Shown here one piece after another: positions 1-9,050 of a DNA stretch of 64,000 nucleotides; within the stretch, counting starts at the first letter, position 1, and the number at the start of each line of letters is the position of its first letter. Source of the stretch: Franzmannia qiaohouensis (GTDB taxonomy: Bacteria; Pseudomonadota; Gammaproteobacteria; Pseudomonadales; Halomonadaceae); assembly GCF_031451695.1 (NCBI RefSeq), contig NZ_JARWAM010000007.1, forward strand, positions 62,001 through 126,000, given 5' to 3'. The notes beneath the pieces are model-generated. The model was not told where the DNA came from. It searched no databases and saw only the letters and a list, made by a program, of their open reading frames with translations. The translations under genes and the position numbers were made by a program.

Positions 1-597
1 ATGGATGTGGTCAAGCGCAACATCCAGGGCATGGGCGGACACGTCGAGATCCTGTCACGCCCCGGGGAGGGTACTACCACGCGCATCGTGCTGCCGCTTA
101 CCCTGGCGATTCTCGATGGCATGTCGATCAAGGTCGGCGAAGAGATCTTCATCCTGCCGCTGGGCGCGGTGCTCGAGTCGCTGCAGCCCACCGAGGAGGA
201 GCTCTACGCCATGGCCGGCGACGACATCCTGCTCAAGGTGCGTGACGAGTACCTGCCGGTGATCGCCGTGCATGAGGTGCTCGACGTGGCCAACGCGCGC
301 ACCAAGCTCACCGACTCGATTGCCGTGATCGTGCAGGGCGAAGGGCGCCGCTATGCGCTGCTGGTCGACGACCTGATTGGCCAGCAGCAGGTCGTGGTCA
401 AGAACCTAGAAACCAACTATCGCAAGGTGCCCGGTGTCTCCGCTGCCACCATCCTCGGCGACGGTAGCGTCGCTCTGATCCTGGATATCGCCGACATGCA
501 CCGTCTGAGTAGAACCAAGAAAGAGGCACGTCACGCCTCGCGCTTTCCCTCGGGCGTCAATACGCCCGTGCCTTTCAAGGAGGTAGAACCGTCATGA
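1..597 (+). CDS. cheA: Chemotaxis histidine kinase CheA, C-terminal part (5' end outside window)
   Basis: Cytoplasmic kinase that autophosphorylates and passes phosphate to CheY and CheB in the receptor array. The reading frame is open from base 1, and the first visible residues (MDVVKRN) belong to the end of the ATP-binding domain, so the true start lies upstream. The segment GEGTTTRIVLPLTLAI is the last ATP-lid/G-box region. From about residue 40 to 170 follows the CheW-like regulatory domain, with the signatures GRRYALLVDDLIGQQQ and ATILGDGSVALILD. The final 25 residues are a nonconserved tail. The stop overlaps the cheW start by four bases (ATGA), so the two are translationally coupled. 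Confidence 0.96.
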   Translation: MDVVKRNIQGMGGHVEILSRPGEGTTTRIVLPLTLAILDGMSIKVGEEIFILPLGAVLESLQPTEEELYAMAGDDILLKVRDEYLPVIAVHEVLDVANARTKLTDSIAVIVQGEGRRYALLVDDLIGQQQVVVKNLETNYRKVPGVSAATILGDGSVALILDIADMHRLSRTKKEARHASRFPSGVNTPVPFKEVEPS

Positions 598-1091
598 CCA
601 GCAACCTCAACGCCGCCAACGTCGCTGCGGCCGACGCCCATAGCCGCGAATTCCTGGTGTTCTCGCTGGGTGAAGAGGAGTACGCCGTGGATATCCTCAA
701 GGTGCAGGAGATCCGTGGCTACGAGAATGTCACGCGGATCGCCAATGCGCCTGACTTCATCAAGGGGGTGACCAACCTGCGTGGCGTGATCGTGCCGATC
801 GTCGACCTGCGCATCAAGTTCCACCTCGACAGCGTCGAGTACGGCGGCCAGACCGTGGTCATCGTGGTCAACGTTGGCGAGCGGGTGGTTGGCATTGTGG
901 TCGACGGCGTGTCCGACGTGATGAGCTTGACGCCCGAACAGATCAAGCCGGCGCCGGAGTTTGGCGTCACGCTCTCCTCCGACTACCTGAGCGGCCTGGG
1001 CAGTCTCGAGGACCGCATGCTGGTACTGGTCGATATCGAAAAACTGTTGACCAGCGAAGAGATGGCGCTGGTCGACCACGTTGCCGAGTAA
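594..1091 (+). CDS. cheW: Chemotaxis coupling protein CheW
   Basis: Adaptor of 165 residues that couples chemoreceptors to CheA. The single CheW/SH3-like domain fills residues 20-160. Characteristic stretches are EFLVFSLGEEEYAVDILKVQEIRGY, given here only as family-typical, NLRGVIVPIVDLR and the receptor-contact segment near residue 100. Length is normal for the family (about 160). The start is ATG within the ATGA overlap with cheA, preceded by AAGGAGG in the cheA tail. A 38-base gap separates it from the first receptor gene, so cheA, cheW and that receptor are probably one transcript ending at the hairpin at 2773. Confidence 0.96.
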   Translation: MTSNLNAANVAAADAHSREFLVFSLGEEEYAVDILKVQEIRGYENVTRIANAPDFIKGVTNLRGVIVPIVDLRIKFHLDSVEYGGQTVVIVVNVGERVVGIVVDGVSDVMSLTPEQIKPAPEFGVTLSSDYLSGLGSLEDRMLVLVDIEKLLTSEEMALVDHVAE

Positions 1092-1129
1092 GGCGCAATC
1101 GTTGCGGCTTGTGGTAGAGGAATTGTGAA

Positions 1130-2743
1130 GTGGCGCAAATGACGACGACCAGCAAGCTGTGGAGCTTGCTGGGGGGTATCTGGCTGGCAATGCTGATGCT
1201 GGTTGGATGGATGAGCTGGGAGAATCGCCAGACCATCGAGAGCGAACGGCGCGAGAGCGTGCGCTACGTCATCGAGAGCGTCATGAGCCAGCTGGAATCG
1301 CTGCAGCAGCGTGTCGTGGCCGGAGAGCTGAGCGAGGAAGAGGCGCGTCAGCGCGCCCTGGCCAACCTGGGGAGCGTACGCTTCGGGGAAGACGAATATA
1401 TCTTCGCCTTCGACAGCCAGATGCATATCGTCTCCCATGCCCGGCGCAGCGCAGGCGATGACATGAGTGGTTTCGAGGACCCGAGGGGCAATCGTACCTA
1501 TGCCAATCTGCTCGATATCGCTCGCAGCGAGGGGGGCGGCTTCGTCGAGTATTACTCGCGCCGCGCCGGCGGCGAGGAGCAGTCGGCCAAGGTCAGCTAT
1601 GTAGAGCGCTTCGAGGAGTGGGACTGGTATGTTGCCACCGGTGTCTATATCGACGACATCAATGCGGCATTCATGGCAGGTCTGCTGCGCACGGCCGTCA
1701 TTCTGCTGATAATCGGGTTGCCCCTGACGCTGCTGATGGGGCTGGTGATTCGCGATGTCTCCAGGCGTCTAGGCGGCGACCCCCGCTACGCGGCTGAGGT
1801 GGTGTCGCTCATCGCCGATGGCGACCTGACGCATCAGGCCACGCTAACCGCAGGCGATCGCCACAGCCTGCTATACGATATCAACCGCATGCGCGAGGCG
1901 CTGGTCAGTACCATCGGCGATATTCATCTCAGTGCCGATGATGTCAGCGCGGCTGCGGTGCAGATTACTGCCGGTAACGACGAGCTTGCGACCCGCACCG
2001 AGCAGCAGGCTGCCTCCCTTGCCGAGACGGCCTCGAGCATGGAAGAGCTGACGGCGACAGTGAAGCAGAACGCCGAGAACGCCGAGCATGCGCGTGTGCT
2101 GGCCGAGGATACGGCACACAGTGCCCATCGCGGCAGGCAGTCCATGGAAACCCTGGTTTCCAGCATGGAGAGCATCAGTGCCAGTGCCAGCCAGATGAGC
2201 ACGATTGTCGATACCATCGAGTCGATCGCTTTTCAGACTAATATTCTGGCCCTCAATGCCTCGGTGGAAGCGGCCCGAGCCGGTGAGCAAGGGCGCGGCT
2301 TTGCCGTGGTGGCTGGAGAGGTGCGCAACCTGGCTAGCCGCAGCGCAGAGGCGGCCAGCGAGATAAAGTCCTTGATCGACAATTCCGATAGTCAGACCGC
2401 CAAGGGCAGCCAGCAGGCGCGCGATACCGGCGCCATCATTACCGGGATGGTCGATAGCATCACCCAGCTGAGTACCTTGGTCAGCGAAATCTCGGCTGCC
2501 TCCGACGAGCAGAGTCACGGCATCGAGCAGGTCAACGAGGCCGTCACACAGATGGACCAGATGACCCAGCAGAATGCGGGGCTGGTACAGGAGAGCGCTG
2601 CGGCTTCCCAGCGCATGGAGGCGCAGAGCGGTTTGCTTCGTCAACACATCGCACGCTTCCGGATTGCGGGTGCCGAGTCGTCGTCCAGCGGCTTTCAGTG
2701 GCAGCCTCCGGCACGCTTGCCGGTGTCAGATGCCACCCGCTGA
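1130..2743 (+). CDS. Methyl-accepting chemotaxis protein with periplasmic single-Cache domain
   Basis: Transmembrane receptor of 537 residues. A membrane segment near residues 9-28 precedes a periplasmic region (about 30-185) of single-Cache type, with the typical motifs RFGEDEYIFAFD and EWDWYVATGVYIDDI. A second membrane segment follows (about 188-208), then HAMP and a long coiled-coil signalling domain with the conserved hairpin tip (FQTNILALNASVEAARAGEQ, near residue 370). The start chosen is GTG at 1130, with AGAGG nine bases upstream; an in-frame ATG lies three codons later. Unlike the other three receptors here it ends without a WExF pentapeptide. Ligand unknown; Cache domains of this class often bind small organic acids (family knowledge). 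Confidence 0.93.
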   Translation: MAQMTTTSKLWSLLGGIWLAMLMLVGWMSWENRQTIESERRESVRYVIESVMSQLESLQQRVVAGELSEEEARQRALANLGSVRFGEDEYIFAFDSQMHIVSHARRSAGDDMSGFEDPRGNRTYANLLDIARSEGGGFVEYYSRRAGGEEQSAKVSYVERFEEWDWYVATGVYIDDINAAFMAGLLRTAVILLIIGLPLTLLMGLVIRDVSRRLGGDPRYAAEVVSLIADGDLTHQATLTAGDRHSLLYDINRMREALVSTIGDIHLSADDVSAAAVQITAGNDELATRTEQQAASLAETASSMEELTATVKQNAENAEHARVLAEDTAHSAHRGRQSMETLVSSMESISASASQMSTIVDTIESIAFQTNILALNASVEAARAGEQGRGFAVVAGEVRNLASRSAEAASEIKSLIDNSDSQTAKGSQQARDTGAIITGMVDSITQLSTLVSEISAASDEQSHGIEQVNEAVTQMDQMTQQNAGLVQESAAASQRMEAQSGLLRQHIARFRIAGAESSSSGFQWQPPARLPVSDATR

Positions 2744-2772
2744 TCACCAGCGTGGCCACCAGTGCTCATCTC

Positions 2773-2800
2773 AGGAGGCTTCGGCCTCCTGTTCTATTTG
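2773..2800 (+). terminator. Rho-independent terminator after the cheA-cheW-mcp unit
   Basis: Perfect 7-bp stem AGGAGGC/GCCTCCT (2773-2779 with 2784-2790) closed by a TTCG tetraloop, followed by a T-rich stretch. It lies 30 bases after the receptor stop and before a sigma-28 promoter, so it separates two transcription units. Confidence 0.8.
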
Positions 2801-2817
2801 GTATTTCCCTTTCAGGC

Positions 2818-2844
2818 TAAAGACTTGGGCGCTACTGCCGATAG
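2818..2844 (+). promoter_or_regulatory. Sigma-28 (FliA) promoter for the second receptor gene
   Basis: TAAAGACT, an 11-base spacer, then GCCGATAG. The sigma-28 consensus in enteric bacteria is TAAAGTTT-N11-GCCGATAA, so both elements and the spacer match closely. It lies 89 bases upstream of the GTG start at 2933 and directly after a terminator. fliA itself is encoded at the end of this gene block. Confidence 0.88.
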
Positions 2845-2932
2845 TTTATGAGTGGCCTTTCAAGTATGCCTGTGCGCTAGAGAGCTAGCGCCTGTTGAGG
2901 GGTGGTAATGTCGAAATGGAGAAAGGACTGAC

Positions 2933-4630
2933 GTGAAGTTACTCGACAATATGACGGTACGCGTGAGCTGGGGATTGGTATTGGCCGTGTTCGCCGTGCT
3001 GATCGCAGTGCTCAGTGCGCTGGGCCTGTATGCCGTCAACTACAGTGAACGTTCGCTTGAGACACTCAATCGAGTCAATGTCGATCAGCGTGCCGAGTTG
3101 AACCGCACTAACTCCCAGCTGCTCTCGACCCGGCTGGCGATGAACCACATCCAGGAGAGCCTGTCAGAGGCGCGCTCTCGTCAGCAGACCGAGCAGGCCC
3201 GGCAGCAGGCAACGGGCATGGCGTCTGAGCTCGAGCGTATCGAATCGACCTTCGCCGATTTCCAGGCCGTGCCGGCCCAGGCCGAGCATCGGCCGATGTT
3301 GAATGAGATCGAGGCCGCGTTCCAGATGCTGATGGCCGATGTGCTGCGCCCACAGCAGCAGGCGTTGGCCAACAACGACCCACAGGCCTTTCTCGAGCTG
3401 CGCGACCTGGCAAATCGTTACACGGATCGTTTCTATCGCGATTCGGTCGCCTTCTTCGACCGTGCCGACGCCGAGGGTCAGGCACTCTACAGCGATTTCA
3501 TGAATATTGCCGGCTGGTTGATGATAGCCATCATTGCGGCGCTAGCTGCGGCTGCCGTCACTATCGTGGTCGTGCTGTGGGGCGTCACCGTGAATGTGAT
3601 TCGTCCGCTCAAGCGGGTCGTGGCGCACTTCGAGCAGATGGCAAAAGGCGATCTGTCGGCGGCCATCGAGCGACGTGGCAACAATGAGATCGGCCAACTG
3701 TTTGCTTCCCTCGAGCATATGCAGGAGGGGCTGTCGACCACGGTCAGCAGCGTGCGCAACAGCAGTCAGTCGATCTTCGTCGGCGCCCAGGAGATCGCCC
3801 ACGGCAATAATGATCTCTCCGCACGCACCGAGCAGCAGGCCGCCTCCATCGAGGAGACCGCCTCGAGCATGGAGCAGCTGACCTCGACGGTGAGCCAGAA
3901 CGCCGATAACGCTCGCCAGGCCAGCCAACTGGCCACTACCGCCTCGCAGACCGCCAGCCGCGGCGGCGAAGTGGTGGGCAACGTGGTCAGCACCATGCGT
4001 GAAATCAACGACAGTTCGCGCCAGGTCACCGAGATCATCAAGGTCATCGATTCGATTGCCTTTCAGACCAATATCCTGGCGCTGAACGCGTCGGTTGAGG
4101 CGGCGCGGGCCGGTGAGCAGGGCCGTGGTTTTGCGGTGGTCGCCGGTGAAGTGCGCAACCTGGCCGGGCGCAGCAGCGAGGCCTCCAGCGAGATTCGCAA
4201 GCTGATCGAAGCCTCGGTCAGCAAGGTCGAAGCGGGCACCACACTGGTGGATCAAGCCGGCCAGACCATGGCCGAGATCGTCGACTCGGTGCAGAAGGTC
4301 ACCGATATCATGGACGAGATCGCCTCTGCCTCCCAGGAGCAGAGCAACGGCATCGGCCAGGTCAACCAGGCCATCACCCAGCTCGATCAGGTGACCCAGC
4401 AGAACGCCACCCTGGTTCAGCAGGCGGCGAGCGCGGCAAGTGAACTCGAGCTCGAGTCGAGCCGTCTGCGCGAAGCCGTCTCGGCCTTCCGCCTGGCTCA
4501 GGCCGCCGAGCGGGCAAGCGCGGCGCCTGTGGAATCCTCACCCGCGGCTCTGACGGCGTCGGAGAGGCCAGCTGCGGTGACGCAGCGGCCTGCCAGTCGC
4601 CAGCCAGAAGCCGAGTGGGAAACCTTTTAA
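2933..4630 (+). CDS. Methyl-accepting chemotaxis protein, Tar/Tsr-like, with CheR-binding tail
   Basis: Receptor of 565 residues with classical topology: membrane segment at about 12-34, a periplasmic helical region of the four-helix-bundle type (about 35-185), a second membrane segment (about 187-215), HAMP (about 217-270) and the methylation/signalling coiled coil. The tip sequence FQTNILALNASVEAARAGEQ is intact. The protein ends in EWETF, closely matching the enterobacterial NWETF pentapeptide that docks CheR. The GTG start at 2933 is preceded by GGAGAAAGGA. Transcription probably comes from the sigma-28 promoter at 2818 and continues into the next gene, 44 bases on. The helical periplasmic domain gives no ligand clue. 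Confidence 0.94.
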   Translation: MKLLDNMTVRVSWGLVLAVFAVLIAVLSALGLYAVNYSERSLETLNRVNVDQRAELNRTNSQLLSTRLAMNHIQESLSEARSRQQTEQARQQATGMASELERIESTFADFQAVPAQAEHRPMLNEIEAAFQMLMADVLRPQQQALANNDPQAFLELRDLANRYTDRFYRDSVAFFDRADAEGQALYSDFMNIAGWLMIAIIAALAAAAVTIVVVLWGVTVNVIRPLKRVVAHFEQMAKGDLSAAIERRGNNEIGQLFASLEHMQEGLSTTVSSVRNSSQSIFVGAQEIAHGNNDLSARTEQQAASIEETASSMEQLTSTVSQNADNARQASQLATTASQTASRGGEVVGNVVSTMREINDSSRQVTEIIKVIDSIAFQTNILALNASVEAARAGEQGRGFAVVAGEVRNLAGRSSEASSEIRKLIEASVSKVEAGTTLVDQAGQTMAEIVDSVQKVTDIMDEIASASQEQSNGIGQVNQAITQLDQVTQQNATLVQQAASAASELELESSRLREAVSAFRLAQAAERASAAPVESSPAALTASERPAAVTQRPASRQPEAEWETF

Positions 4631-4674
4631 AACATGCCATCCGTCATCGTCGAGGCCGTTCCGGGAGGGATAGA

Positions 4675-6882
4675 ATGAAGAATAATCAACCAATTACCCA
4701 ACGTGAGTTCGTGCTCGACGATGAGCACTTCCTGATTTCGCGTACCGATCTCAAGGGCCGTATCACCTATGCCAATCCGGCCTTTATCGAGGTCAGCGGC
4801 TTCACCCACGAGGAGCTGATCGGTGCGCCGCATAACCTGGTGCGCCACCCCGACATGCCGCCTGAGGCCTTCGCCAACCTTTGGCAGACCCTGGAGGTCG
4901 GCGAGACCTGGCGTGGAATGGTCAAGAATCGCCGCAAGAACGGCGATCACTACTGGGTCGATGCCAACGTCACGCCGATCGTCGAGAATGGCGAGGTGGC
5001 GGGTTACACCTCGGTGCGGGTCAAGCCAAGCCGCGAGGCCGTCGATGCCGCCGAGGCAGCCTATCGCAAGATCCGCGACGGCCAGGGCAAGCACCTGACC
5101 CTGGAGCGCGGCAAGCTGCGCCGGCGCGGTCTGGCAGGCCTGGCTTCCAGGCTAAACCTGCGCACCATGCGCGCCCGCATGACCACCATGGTGGCGGTGG
5201 CGGTGGCGCTGCTGGTGGTGAGCGGCAGCCTGGGCCTCTACGGCCTGCAAGTCTCCGGCGAGCGGCTGCAGACCCTGAACCGCGATGGCCTCGAGGATGT
5301 GGCGCGCCTGCAGCAGGTCGATCAGCTGCTAACCCAGGCGCGGCAGAGTATGGAGCAGCCCATTAACAACGCCATGGGAGCCGACCTGGTGGCGTTGCGG
5401 CAAGACACTGACGCTGCGGTTGATCACATTGAACAACTATGGGCTGAGTTTATCGCCCGTGAGGTTAACCAGACGCCGGAAGTTGCTGATTTCAGCGAGC
5501 GGCTGAACCATGTCATGCACGATGGGTTGTTGATGTCGGTTCAGCATCTTGAGGAGCGAGATTTCTATCAGGCTCATAACGCCCATAACAATATCAGCCG
5601 CGAGATGGGGCAGGCGCTGGCCGGCGATATCAATGCGCTGATCGCCGACAAGCAGGCCGACGCCCAGGCGCTTGCCGCCGAAGCCGAGGCGGGGCAGCAG
5701 CTTATGCTGGTGGCTCAGCTGGGGGTGCTGCTGGTCGGCTTGCTGCTGCTGATCGGCATGGGCGTTATGACCATTCGCGCACTGGTCAAGCCGCTGCGCG
5801 AGGCGATGAACTTCACGCTGCAGATCGCCGGCGGCAATCTTGCCGCCGAGGTGCCGGCACGGCGTAACGATGAGGTCGGGCGGCTGCTCGGCGCGCTGGA
5901 CACCATGCGCAAGAGCCTTGGCAGCATCGTCGGCGACGTCAACCAGGGGGTCAGCGTGGTGACGCCTGCGGCGCGGGATATCGCCAGCGGCAACGAGGAT
6001 CTATCAGCGCGCACCGAGCAGCAGGCTGCCTCCCTCCAGGAGACCGCCTCGAGCATGGAGGAGATGACCGCCACGGTGCGCCAGAATGCCGACAACGCCC
6101 GTCAGGCCAGTAGCCTGGCGGTGGATAATGCCAGCAGCGTGCGCAGTACCGGCGAGGTGATGAACGACGTGGTTGCGACCATGCAGCGTATCACCGAGAG
6201 CTCGCGCAAGATGAGCGAGATCATCGGTGTGATCGACTCGATCGCCTTCCAGACCAATATCCTGGCGCTCAACGCCTCGGTGGAGGCGGCGCGGGCCGGC
6301 GAGCAGGGCCGCGGCTTCGCGGTAGTGGCAGGTGAAGTACGCAGCCTGGCCGGGCGCAGCGCCGATGCCGCGCGCGAGATTCGTCAGCTGATCGACGGCT
6401 CCAATGCCGAGATCGACAGCGGTGCCAAGCTGGTCAAGCGCGCCGAAACCTCGATCGGCGAGGTGGTGTCCGCGGCGACTCGGGTCAACGACATCATGGG
6501 CGAGATCACCGCGGCCTCGGACGAGCAGAGCGGCGGCATCACCCAGATCAATCAGGCCATCGCGCAGATGGACGAGGTCACCCAGCAGAATGCCGCCCGG
6601 GTCCAGTCCTCGGCGCGCGCCGCTGCGGAACTCGAGAGCCAGGCGCTGATGCTGGCCAATGCGGTGGCGGCCTTCCGTTTGCGCGGCGCGGGCATGGAGC
6701 AGGTCAAGCGTGCCGAGGCTGCCACTGCCTCGCTACAGCATCAGGAGCAGCGCGTCGAGGCCCGCGCCGAGCGCGTCGAGAAGCGTGTGGAGCGTATCGA
6801 CGACGGTGAGGCGCGCGATCATCGCAAGCCCACCGCCAAGGCACCTCAGCCGGCTAGCGCCGATGAGTGGGAGGAGTTTTGA
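4675..6882 (+). CDS. Aer-like energy-taxis receptor: PAS domain plus periplasmic domain
   Basis: Receptor of 735 residues. The N-terminal PAS domain (about 15-120) carries Aer-type motifs (DLKGRITYANPAF, NLVRHPDMP, NGDHYWVDANVTP) known in E. coli Aer to bind FAD. Unlike E. coli Aer it has two separated membrane segments (about 169-191 and 343-367) enclosing about 150 periplasmic residues, then HAMP, the signalling coiled coil and a C-terminal EWEEF resembling the CheR-docking pentapeptide. The start is ATG at 4675, with GGGAGGG six bases upstream; the frame is open further up but lacks a ribosome site. Bases about 5390-5600, in the periplasmic part, look visibly less GC-rich than the flanks. 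Role inferred: redox/energy taxis plus a second input. Confidence 0.93.
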   Translation: MKNNQPITQREFVLDDEHFLISRTDLKGRITYANPAFIEVSGFTHEELIGAPHNLVRHPDMPPEAFANLWQTLEVGETWRGMVKNRRKNGDHYWVDANVTPIVENGEVAGYTSVRVKPSREAVDAAEAAYRKIRDGQGKHLTLERGKLRRRGLAGLASRLNLRTMRARMTTMVAVAVALLVVSGSLGLYGLQVSGERLQTLNRDGLEDVARLQQVDQLLTQARQSMEQPINNAMGADLVALRQDTDAAVDHIEQLWAEFIAREVNQTPEVADFSERLNHVMHDGLLMSVQHLEERDFYQAHNAHNNISREMGQALAGDINALIADKQADAQALAAEAEAGQQLMLVAQLGVLLVGLLLLIGMGVMTIRALVKPLREAMNFTLQIAGGNLAAEVPARRNDEVGRLLGALDTMRKSLGSIVGDVNQGVSVVTPAARDIASGNEDLSARTEQQAASLQETASSMEEMTATVRQNADNARQASSLAVDNASSVRSTGEVMNDVVATMQRITESSRKMSEIIGVIDSIAFQTNILALNASVEAARAGEQGRGFAVVAGEVRSLAGRSADAAREIRQLIDGSNAEIDSGAKLVKRAETSIGEVVSAATRVNDIMGEITAASDEQSGGITQINQAIAQMDEVTQQNAARVQSSARAAAELESQALMLANAVAAFRLRGAGMEQVKRAEAATASLQHQEQRVEARAERVEKRVERIDDGEARDHRKPTAKAPQPASADEWEEF

Positions 6883-6887
6883 GCAAT

Positions 6888-7757
6888 ATGCCGCCGGGAC
6901 AGGAGGCCAGCAGCTCCGGCTGGGCCTCCAGCAGTATGCTGGAACGGGATCTGGAGCTGACCGAGAGCGACTTTACGCGTATCCGTCAGTTGATCTATGA
7001 GCGTGCCGGCATCGTGCTCGCCGAGCACAAGCGCGAGATGGTCTATAGCCGCCTCGCCAAGCGCCTGCGCCACCACGGCCTGACGCGCTTCGGCGACTAT
7101 CTGGCGCGGCTCGAGCGCCAGCCGGCGGCCAAGGAGTGGGAGGCCTTCACCAACGCCTTGACCACCAACCTGACCGCCTTCTTTCGCGAGGCGCATCACT
7201 TCCCGCTGCTGGCCGAGCACGTGGCGCGCCAGAGCGGCCCTGTGCGGGTATGGAGCGCCGCCGCGTCTACCGGCGAGGAGCCCTATTCCATCGCCATGTG
7301 CCTGACCGAGGCGCTGGGGCCGCGTGCCAAGGAGGCGCGGGTGGTGGCGACCGATATCGACACCGAAGCGCTAGCGCGTGCCCGGGCCGGCATCTACCCC
7401 ATGGAGCAGGTACGCAAGCTCGATGAGTCGCGGGTCAAGCGCTTCTTCCTCAAAGGCGGCGGCGAGCGTATCGGCCTGGCCAAGGTGCGACCCGAGCTGA
7501 CCGAGATGGTCGAATTCGAGTCGCTCAACCTATTGGCGCCGAGCTGGGCGGTGAAGGGGCCCTTCGATGCCATCTTCTGCCGCAACGTGATGATCTACTT
7601 CGACAAGAGCACCCAGGCCAAGATATTGGCGCGCTTTGCGCCGCTATTGAAGCCGGACGGTCTGTTATTCGCCGGCCATTCCGAGAATTTTTCTTATATC
7701 AGCGAGGCATTTCGGCTGCGCGGCCAGACGGTCTACGTGCTGACCCCGAAACGTTGA
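6888..7757 (+). CDS. cheR: Chemotaxis protein methyltransferase CheR
   Basis: SAM-dependent methyltransferase that methylates glutamates on chemoreceptors. 289 residues from ATG at 6888, normal for the family. The all-helical N-terminal domain (DFTRIRQLIYERAGI, about 25-90) is followed by the Rossmann catalytic domain with the SAM-binding segment SAAASTGEEPYSIAM and the motif IFCRNVMIYFDK. GGAGG at 6870-6874 could also serve a TTG at 6879, which overlaps the receptor stop codon and would add three residues; the two starts cannot be separated by eye. It follows a receptor ending in EWEEF, a plausible docking site for this enzyme. Confidence 0.95.
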   Translation: MPPGQEASSSGWASSSMLERDLELTESDFTRIRQLIYERAGIVLAEHKREMVYSRLAKRLRHHGLTRFGDYLARLERQPAAKEWEAFTNALTTNLTAFFREAHHFPLLAEHVARQSGPVRVWSAAASTGEEPYSIAMCLTEALGPRAKEARVVATDIDTEALARARAGIYPMEQVRKLDESRVKRFFLKGGGERIGLAKVRPELTEMVEFESLNLLAPSWAVKGPFDAIFCRNVMIYFDKSTQAKILARFAPLLKPDGLLFAGHSENFSYISEAFRLRGQTVYVLTPKR

Positions 7758-7815
7758 TGTTTCGCCAGGGGTTGGCCGCTACATCGTCGAGTAGCGGCGG
7801 TTTTGAGCAAACGCC

Positions 7816-7842
7816 TAAAGTCTCCCCGGTATGCGCCGATAT
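7816..7842 (+). promoter_or_regulatory. Sigma-28 (FliA) promoter upstream of cheB
   Basis: TAAAGTCT, an 11-base spacer, then GCCGATAT: one difference from the enteric sigma-28 consensus in each element. It lies 60 bases before the TTG start of cheB and probably drives cheB and downstream genes. Confidence 0.9.
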
Positions 7843-7901
7843 CACTAGCATGACGCTTCGCCAGTCGAAGCTGCGGCTGATTGTTGCAAAGGAGGTCTGC
7901 C

Positions 7902-8963
7902 TTGAGTGCAGCCAAGATCAAGGTGCTGTGTGTCGATGACTCGGCGCTGATTCGTGATCTGCTCAGCGAGATCATCAACGACCATGACGATATGGAAGTG
8001 GTCGCGGTAGCACCCGATCCGCTCGCCGCGCGCGACCTGATCAAGCAGCACAACCCCGATGTGCTGACTCTCGATGTCGAGATGCCGCGCATGGATGGCC
8101 TCGACTTTCTCGAGCGCCTGATGCGGCTGCGGCCGATGCCGGTGCTGATGGTCTCGTCGCTGACCCAGGCCGGCTCCGAAGTCACCCTGCGTGCGCTCGA
8201 GCTGGGGGCGGTGGACTTCCTGGCCAAGCCGGCGCTGGGTATTCGCAGCGGCATGCTCGACTACGCCGAGCTGATCGCCGACAAGATTCGTGCTGCGGCG
8301 CGTTCGCGGCCGCGCCAGGCGCGTCGCAGCGATGCGCCAGCGCCACAGGCGCTGAAGGCGCCGCTGATCACCAGTGAGAAGCTGCTGATCATTGGCGCCT
8401 CCACCGGCGGCACCGAGGCGATCCGCCAGGTGCTCGAGCCGCTGCCGGCCAACAGCCCGGCGATTCTGATCACCCAGCATATGCCGGGCGGTTTTACCCG
8501 GTCGTTTGCCGAGCGCCTCGACAAGCTGTGCCGGATCACCGTCAAGGAGGCCCAGGACGGCGAGCGGGTGCTGCCCGGGCACGCCTATATTGCTCCTGGG
8601 GACCAGCATCTGGAGCTGGCGCGCAGCGGTGCCAACTATGTGGCGCGCCTCAACGACGGGCCGCCGGTCAATCGGCATCGCCCCTCGGTTGACGTGCTGT
8701 TCGACTCGGCGGCCAAGCACGCCGGGCGCAATGCCATCGGCGTGCTGCTCACCGGGATGGGCAAGGATGGGGCCAAGGGGCTCCTGACCATGCGCGAGGC
8801 GGGGGCGGTGACCCTTGCCCAGGACGAGGCGAGCTGCGTGGTGTTCGGCATGCCCCGCGAGGCGATTGCCCTGGGCGGTGCCAGCGAAGTCGTCAGCCTG
8901 GATGATATTGCCTCGCGACTGATGGCGCTGGTGGCGGCGTCGGGCCGTGCGCAGCGGGTATAG
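7902..8963 (+). CDS. cheB: Chemotaxis response regulator protein-glutamate methylesterase CheB
   Basis: Phosphorylation-activated esterase/deamidase that removes receptor methyl groups, opposing CheR. 353 residues. The receiver domain (about 5-120) has VDDSALIRD and the phospho-acceptor region LTLDVEMPRMDG. After a linker, the catalytic domain (about 160-350) has the Ser-His-Asp triad motifs IGASTGGTEA, ITQHMPGGF and LLTGMGKDGAKG. The start is TTG at 7902: a strong AAAGGAGG ends seven bases before it, whereas the longer frame would begin upstream of that ribosome site. A sigma-28 promoter precedes it. Confidence 0.95.
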   Translation: MSAAKIKVLCVDDSALIRDLLSEIINDHDDMEVVAVAPDPLAARDLIKQHNPDVLTLDVEMPRMDGLDFLERLMRLRPMPVLMVSSLTQAGSEVTLRALELGAVDFLAKPALGIRSGMLDYAELIADKIRAAARSRPRQARRSDAPAPQALKAPLITSEKLLIIGASTGGTEAIRQVLEPLPANSPAILITQHMPGGFTRSFAERLDKLCRITVKEAQDGERVLPGHAYIAPGDQHLELARSGANYVARLNDGPPVNRHRPSVDVLFDSAAKHAGRNAIGVLLTGMGKDGAKGLLTMREAGAVTLAQDEASCVVFGMPREAIALGGASEVVSLDDIASRLMALVAASGRAQRV

Positions 8964-9050
8964 GACGTGGAGCTGTCTGCAGTTGAGCAACGCCACTTCG
9001 CCAGTTAGCGGGCGGAGTGGGATAAAAAATACTATTAAGGAAACGCCGGG

